Positions 30,255 to 32,238 of a stretch of DNA of 32,238 bases are shown piece by piece (the first letter of the stretch is position 1; each line of letters starts with the position of its first letter). The notes under the pieces were generated by a model, which had not been told where the DNA came from, searched no databases, and worked only from the letters and a program-made list of their open reading frames with translations. Source of the DNA: Candidatus Omnitrophota bacterium. GTDB taxonomy: Bacteria; Omnitrophota; Gorgyraeia; 2-01-FULL-45-10. The translations under genes were made by a program, and so were the position numbers. The DNA lies in NCBI GenBank assembly GCA_903843285.1, contig CAIMPC010000007.1:156730-188967 (forward strand), written 5' to 3'.

Positions 30255-30635
30255 TTACTTGTACTTTTTCCAGAGCCTTATCAGTTTCTGTTTTTCATCA
30301 TCAGGCAGGTCTTTGAAGTGAACACCTATAAGGAAGTATTTCTTGTATTTGTCTTTGACTTGCTTGAACCATTTTATCGTGCCTGTAGCCCTGATAAGGT
30401 TCAAACTCTCTTCGTCGGGTATGAGCATCTTCATCTGTATCTTGGACTCTTCGGGAAGAGTTTTAGAACACATAATCTTTATACCTTCCGGAGTGAAGTC
30501 AAGGCCTGACTCATCATAAAACTTTGGATTTGTCTTGATCTTATCGAACTGTAAATGCTTACCCTTTACATCGCATGCCACTATATTGATAGCAAAGTAT
30601 TTCTTCACCCTTTTTATCCCTCGTTGCTCTTTCAT
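30255..30635 (-). CDS. PilZ-domain-like protein
   Basis: RxxxR ('RGIKR') followed by 'DFTPEGIKI' (D-x-T-x-x-G, variant of the D/NxSxxG motif) and C-terminal 'KKYFLIGVHFKDL'. Confidence 0.75.
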   Translation of the reverse strand: MKEQRGIKRVKKYFAINIVACDVKGKHLQFDKIKTNPKFYDESGLDFTPEGIKIMCSKTLPEESKIQMKMLIPDEESLNLIRATGTIKWFKQVKDKYKKYFLIGVHFKDLPDDEKQKLIRLWKKYK

Positions 30636-31352
30636 CTATTCACCTATTAGATATTTCAATGTGTTAATTACGGCCTGAAGACTTATAGGTTTTTCTATAT
30701 AGCCTTCTATCTTTAAATCCGCCAGATGTATATCGGACACATCCTGCGGATGCCCCGTGATGATTACGACAGGTGTTTCGCTAACTTTTCGAATTATCTT
30801 TAATACCTCTAAACCGTCTATGTCGGGCATCTTAAGGTCTAGGAGTACTATATCCGGTTTTATCTCTTCAAAGTATTCCAGTCCCATCTGCCCGTTGAAT
30901 GCAAGGAAGACTTTGTAATTATGTGGCACGAGGAAGGAATAGAGCATCTCGCCGATCTCCTGCTCATCGTCTATGATCAACACCTTTTTGACTGAAGGGG
31001 GAATCTTGGGAGGAGGGGTTTGGGGGAACATGCTCTTCTTTTGCTTTATAGCTTCAATATATGCGATGACACCATCAACATCGGTCGCATCCAGGTCGCT
31101 TACCTTCTCTCCGTCTACATATATCTCGTTCTTAATGACTTCAACTTTCTTATCTTTTGGCTGGCCGAGAAGGCGGTTGACAGTGATATTGAGCACCCTC
31201 GCCAGGCGGTTAAGCTCGCTGAGTTTAGGCGTGCGGTTACTTGCCTCCCACATAGCAATGGTCGACTGGGCGACTTCAAGCTTCTTGGCCAGTTCTTTCT
31301 GGGAGAGGCTATTATCTTCGCGTATCTTCTTTAAATTTTCACCGAAGTTCAT
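30636..31352 (-). CDS. XRE-family HTH plus C-terminal response-regulator receiver domain
   Basis: 'GENLKKIREDNSLSQKELAKKLEVAQSTIAMWEASNRTPKLSELNRLARVLNITVNRLL', then 'VLIIDDEQEIGEML...DIVLLDLKMPDIDGLEVL...VVIITGH...GYIEKPISL'. ATG at 31352 (MNFGENL); an in-frame alternative ATG is at 31370, and the ORF track extends to 31427. Confidence 0.9.
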   Translation of the reverse strand: MNFGENLKKIREDNSLSQKELAKKLEVAQSTIAMWEASNRTPKLSELNRLARVLNITVNRLLGQPKDKKVEVIKNEIYVDGEKVSDLDATDVDGVIAYIEAIKQKKSMFPQTPPPKIPPSVKKVLIIDDEQEIGEMLYSFLVPHNYKVFLAFNGQMGLEYFEEIKPDIVLLDLKMPDIDGLEVLKIIRKVSETPVVIITGHPQDVSDIHLADLKIEGYIEKPISLQAVINTLKYLIGE

Positions 31353-31385
31353 ATACGGTAAGTCTATCATAAGTTCCAGCGAAGT

Positions 31386-31402
31386 CAACACGCAATGTGA
31401 TA
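31386..31402. promoter_or_regulatory. Degenerate operator-like site CAACACGCAATGTGATA
   Basis: CAC-N5-GTG core with TGTGATA right arm, just upstream of the XRE-receiver gene. Confidence 0.5.
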
Positions 31403-31414
31403 ATAAAATAGTAG

Positions 31415-31442
31415 TTGACATTATCACAATTTGTGATATATT
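31415..31442 (+). promoter_or_regulatory. Predicted sigma70-like promoter TTGACA-N16-TATATT
   Basis: Consensus -35 at 31415-31420; -10 TATATT at 31437-31442 with TGn extension. Confidence 0.8.
31422..31438. promoter_or_regulatory. Perfect palindrome TATCACAA-T-TTGTGATA, candidate XRE operator
   Basis: 8-bp perfect arms with a 1-nt centre, filling the -35/-10 spacer of the + strand promoter. Confidence 0.75.
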
Positions 31443-31472
31443 GACTTAGAGTAAAATGGAGGGCAAAAGTTG

Positions 31473-31712
31473 ATGAAAATTTTGATAGTGGTGGAAAATA
31501 GACCCAGACAGTGGTTTCTCGTTGGCATTAATAATAGGGCGCTGATAAAGGAGGTCAGGGGTCTCGTCAGCGAAAAGTTGAACGAGCTGGCCATCATGAC
31601 AGCTTTTTCCAAAGGAAGCCTTGTCAAGATAGTGGATAGGCATAATCTTTCGACGATTGAGGCCGATCTGATTCTTTCTAAGGACAATGCTAGCTGGGAT
31701 ATTGTAAAATAG
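31473..31712 (+). CDS. Small uncharacterised protein (79 aa)
   Basis: ggagg RBS at 31459-31463 and a strong promoter upstream; divergent from the XRE-receiver gene. No family recognised. Confidence 0.7.
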   Translation: MKILIVVENRPRQWFLVGINNRALIKEVRGLVSEKLNELAIMTAFSKGSLVKIVDRHNLSTIEADLILSKDNASWDIVK

Positions 31713-31731
31713 GTCCGGTGAATATAGGCGT

Positions 31732-31751
31732 GGGGTGAGCTGCCCCCTTTT
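31732..31751 (+). terminator. Weak candidate terminator hairpin
   Basis: GGGG-tgagctg-CCCC followed by c and TTTT, 20 nt after the small ORF stop. Confidence 0.35.
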
Positions 31752-32002
31752 GTCCGGCGACCTTGAATAAATTGGTTGACATAAAGTAAAATAGTATTGA
31801 CAAAAGAAGCGAAATATGTAAATATACCTCCTCATTATTGAATATGAGAAAGTTAGTTATTCATTAGAGTGATTAGGTCAACAAAAGTTGTCGTTGTAGA
31901 ATGCTGTCCCGTAGGTTCAGCGCATTATTTTCTGTATGCTTTAACATTCGGAATTTAAACGAATAGGAATGTTGCGAAATCTGACGACGAATACTATTGT
32001 TC

Positions 32003-32092
32003 GTCATCCTGAACCCGTCGGAGCTTTAGTGGCGGGTGAAGGATCTGAATGCTTAGATTCTTCGGTCGGCCGATGGCCTCCTTCAGAATGAC
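32003..32092. repeat. Dispersed hairpin repeat, 'gtcatcctgaacccgtcggagc...gattcttcgg...ttcagaatgac' type
   Basis: Third member of the repeat family; inverted termini gtcatcctgaa / ttcagaatgac. Confidence 0.8.
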
Positions 32093-32132
32093 GGAAGTTG
32101 CATTTCGTAACAGTCCCCAAATAGGAATGTGT

Positions 32133-32238
32133 ATGATCTGGCCGGCAAAACTTAAATATCTCTACAGAATATTATCCAGCATACTGGTCATTACATTTTT
32201 ATGGGAACAGTTATGCTGGGCGGGCGATATCAGCGCTC
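32133..32238 (+). CDS. N-terminus of a putatively secreted protein (3' truncated by window)
   Basis: ATG at 32127 or 32133: 'MIWPAKLKYLYRILSSILVITFLWEQLCWAGDISA' has a basic n-region, hydrophobic core and A-x-x-type junction. Frame is open at the window end. Confidence 0.6.
   Translation, partial: MIWPAKLKYLYRILSSILVITFLWEQLCWAGDISA

Noticed and set aside
30973-31449. 158-aa plus-strand ORF overlapping the XRE-receiver gene
   Set aside because: The minus strand encodes canonical HTH and receiver motifs; this ORF is Ser-rich with no domain and ends across the divergent promoter.
31797-31824. Possible promoter TTGACA-N16-TAAATA in the 31.8 kb intergenic region
   Set aside because: The -10 matches consensus poorly and no convincing ORF starts nearby; AT-rich sequence gives many such hits.
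31446-31835. 129-aa and 87-aa minus-strand ORFs overlapping the 79-aa plus-strand ORF
   Set aside because: The plus-strand ORF has promoter and RBS support; the minus ORFs have neither and show no motif.

Overview
This 32 kb window is almost entirely coding and mostly on the + strand. The gene content and the style of the large secreted proteins suggest Candidatus Omnitrophota, but that is inference. Positions ~1-20.7 kb hold a surface-polysaccharide/glycolipid locus. It contains GT4, GT9, GT28-like and GT39-like enzymes, a WecA/MraY-type transferase, an O-antigen ligase/polymerase, a sugar epimerase and a GmhB-type phosphatase. It also contains a run of GT2 paralogues, two radical-SAM proteins and two methyltransferases. 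Next comes a housekeeping block: type-4 uracil-DNA glycosylase, PriA, Fmt, an uncharacterised CBS-domain protein and GAPDH. The last 5 kb is accessory: a ~1038-aa secreted protein of unknown function, a convergent PilZ / XRE-HTH-receiver pair, a divergent small ORF, and the start of another secreted protein. The most testable new signal is a shared operator-like motif (CAC-N5-GTGATA). It occurs at the divergent XRE-receiver promoter region and again in the promoter of the distant, apparently leaderless CBS-domain gene, which suggests a small regulon. Other points of interest are the GT2 array with a divergent C-terminal domain, a ChaN/TIKI-like reading of the large secreted protein, a palindromic repeat that supplies the C-terminus of a glycosyltransferase, and three copies of a dispersed hairpin repeat. 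No rRNA, tRNA, CRISPR array or transposase gene was seen.
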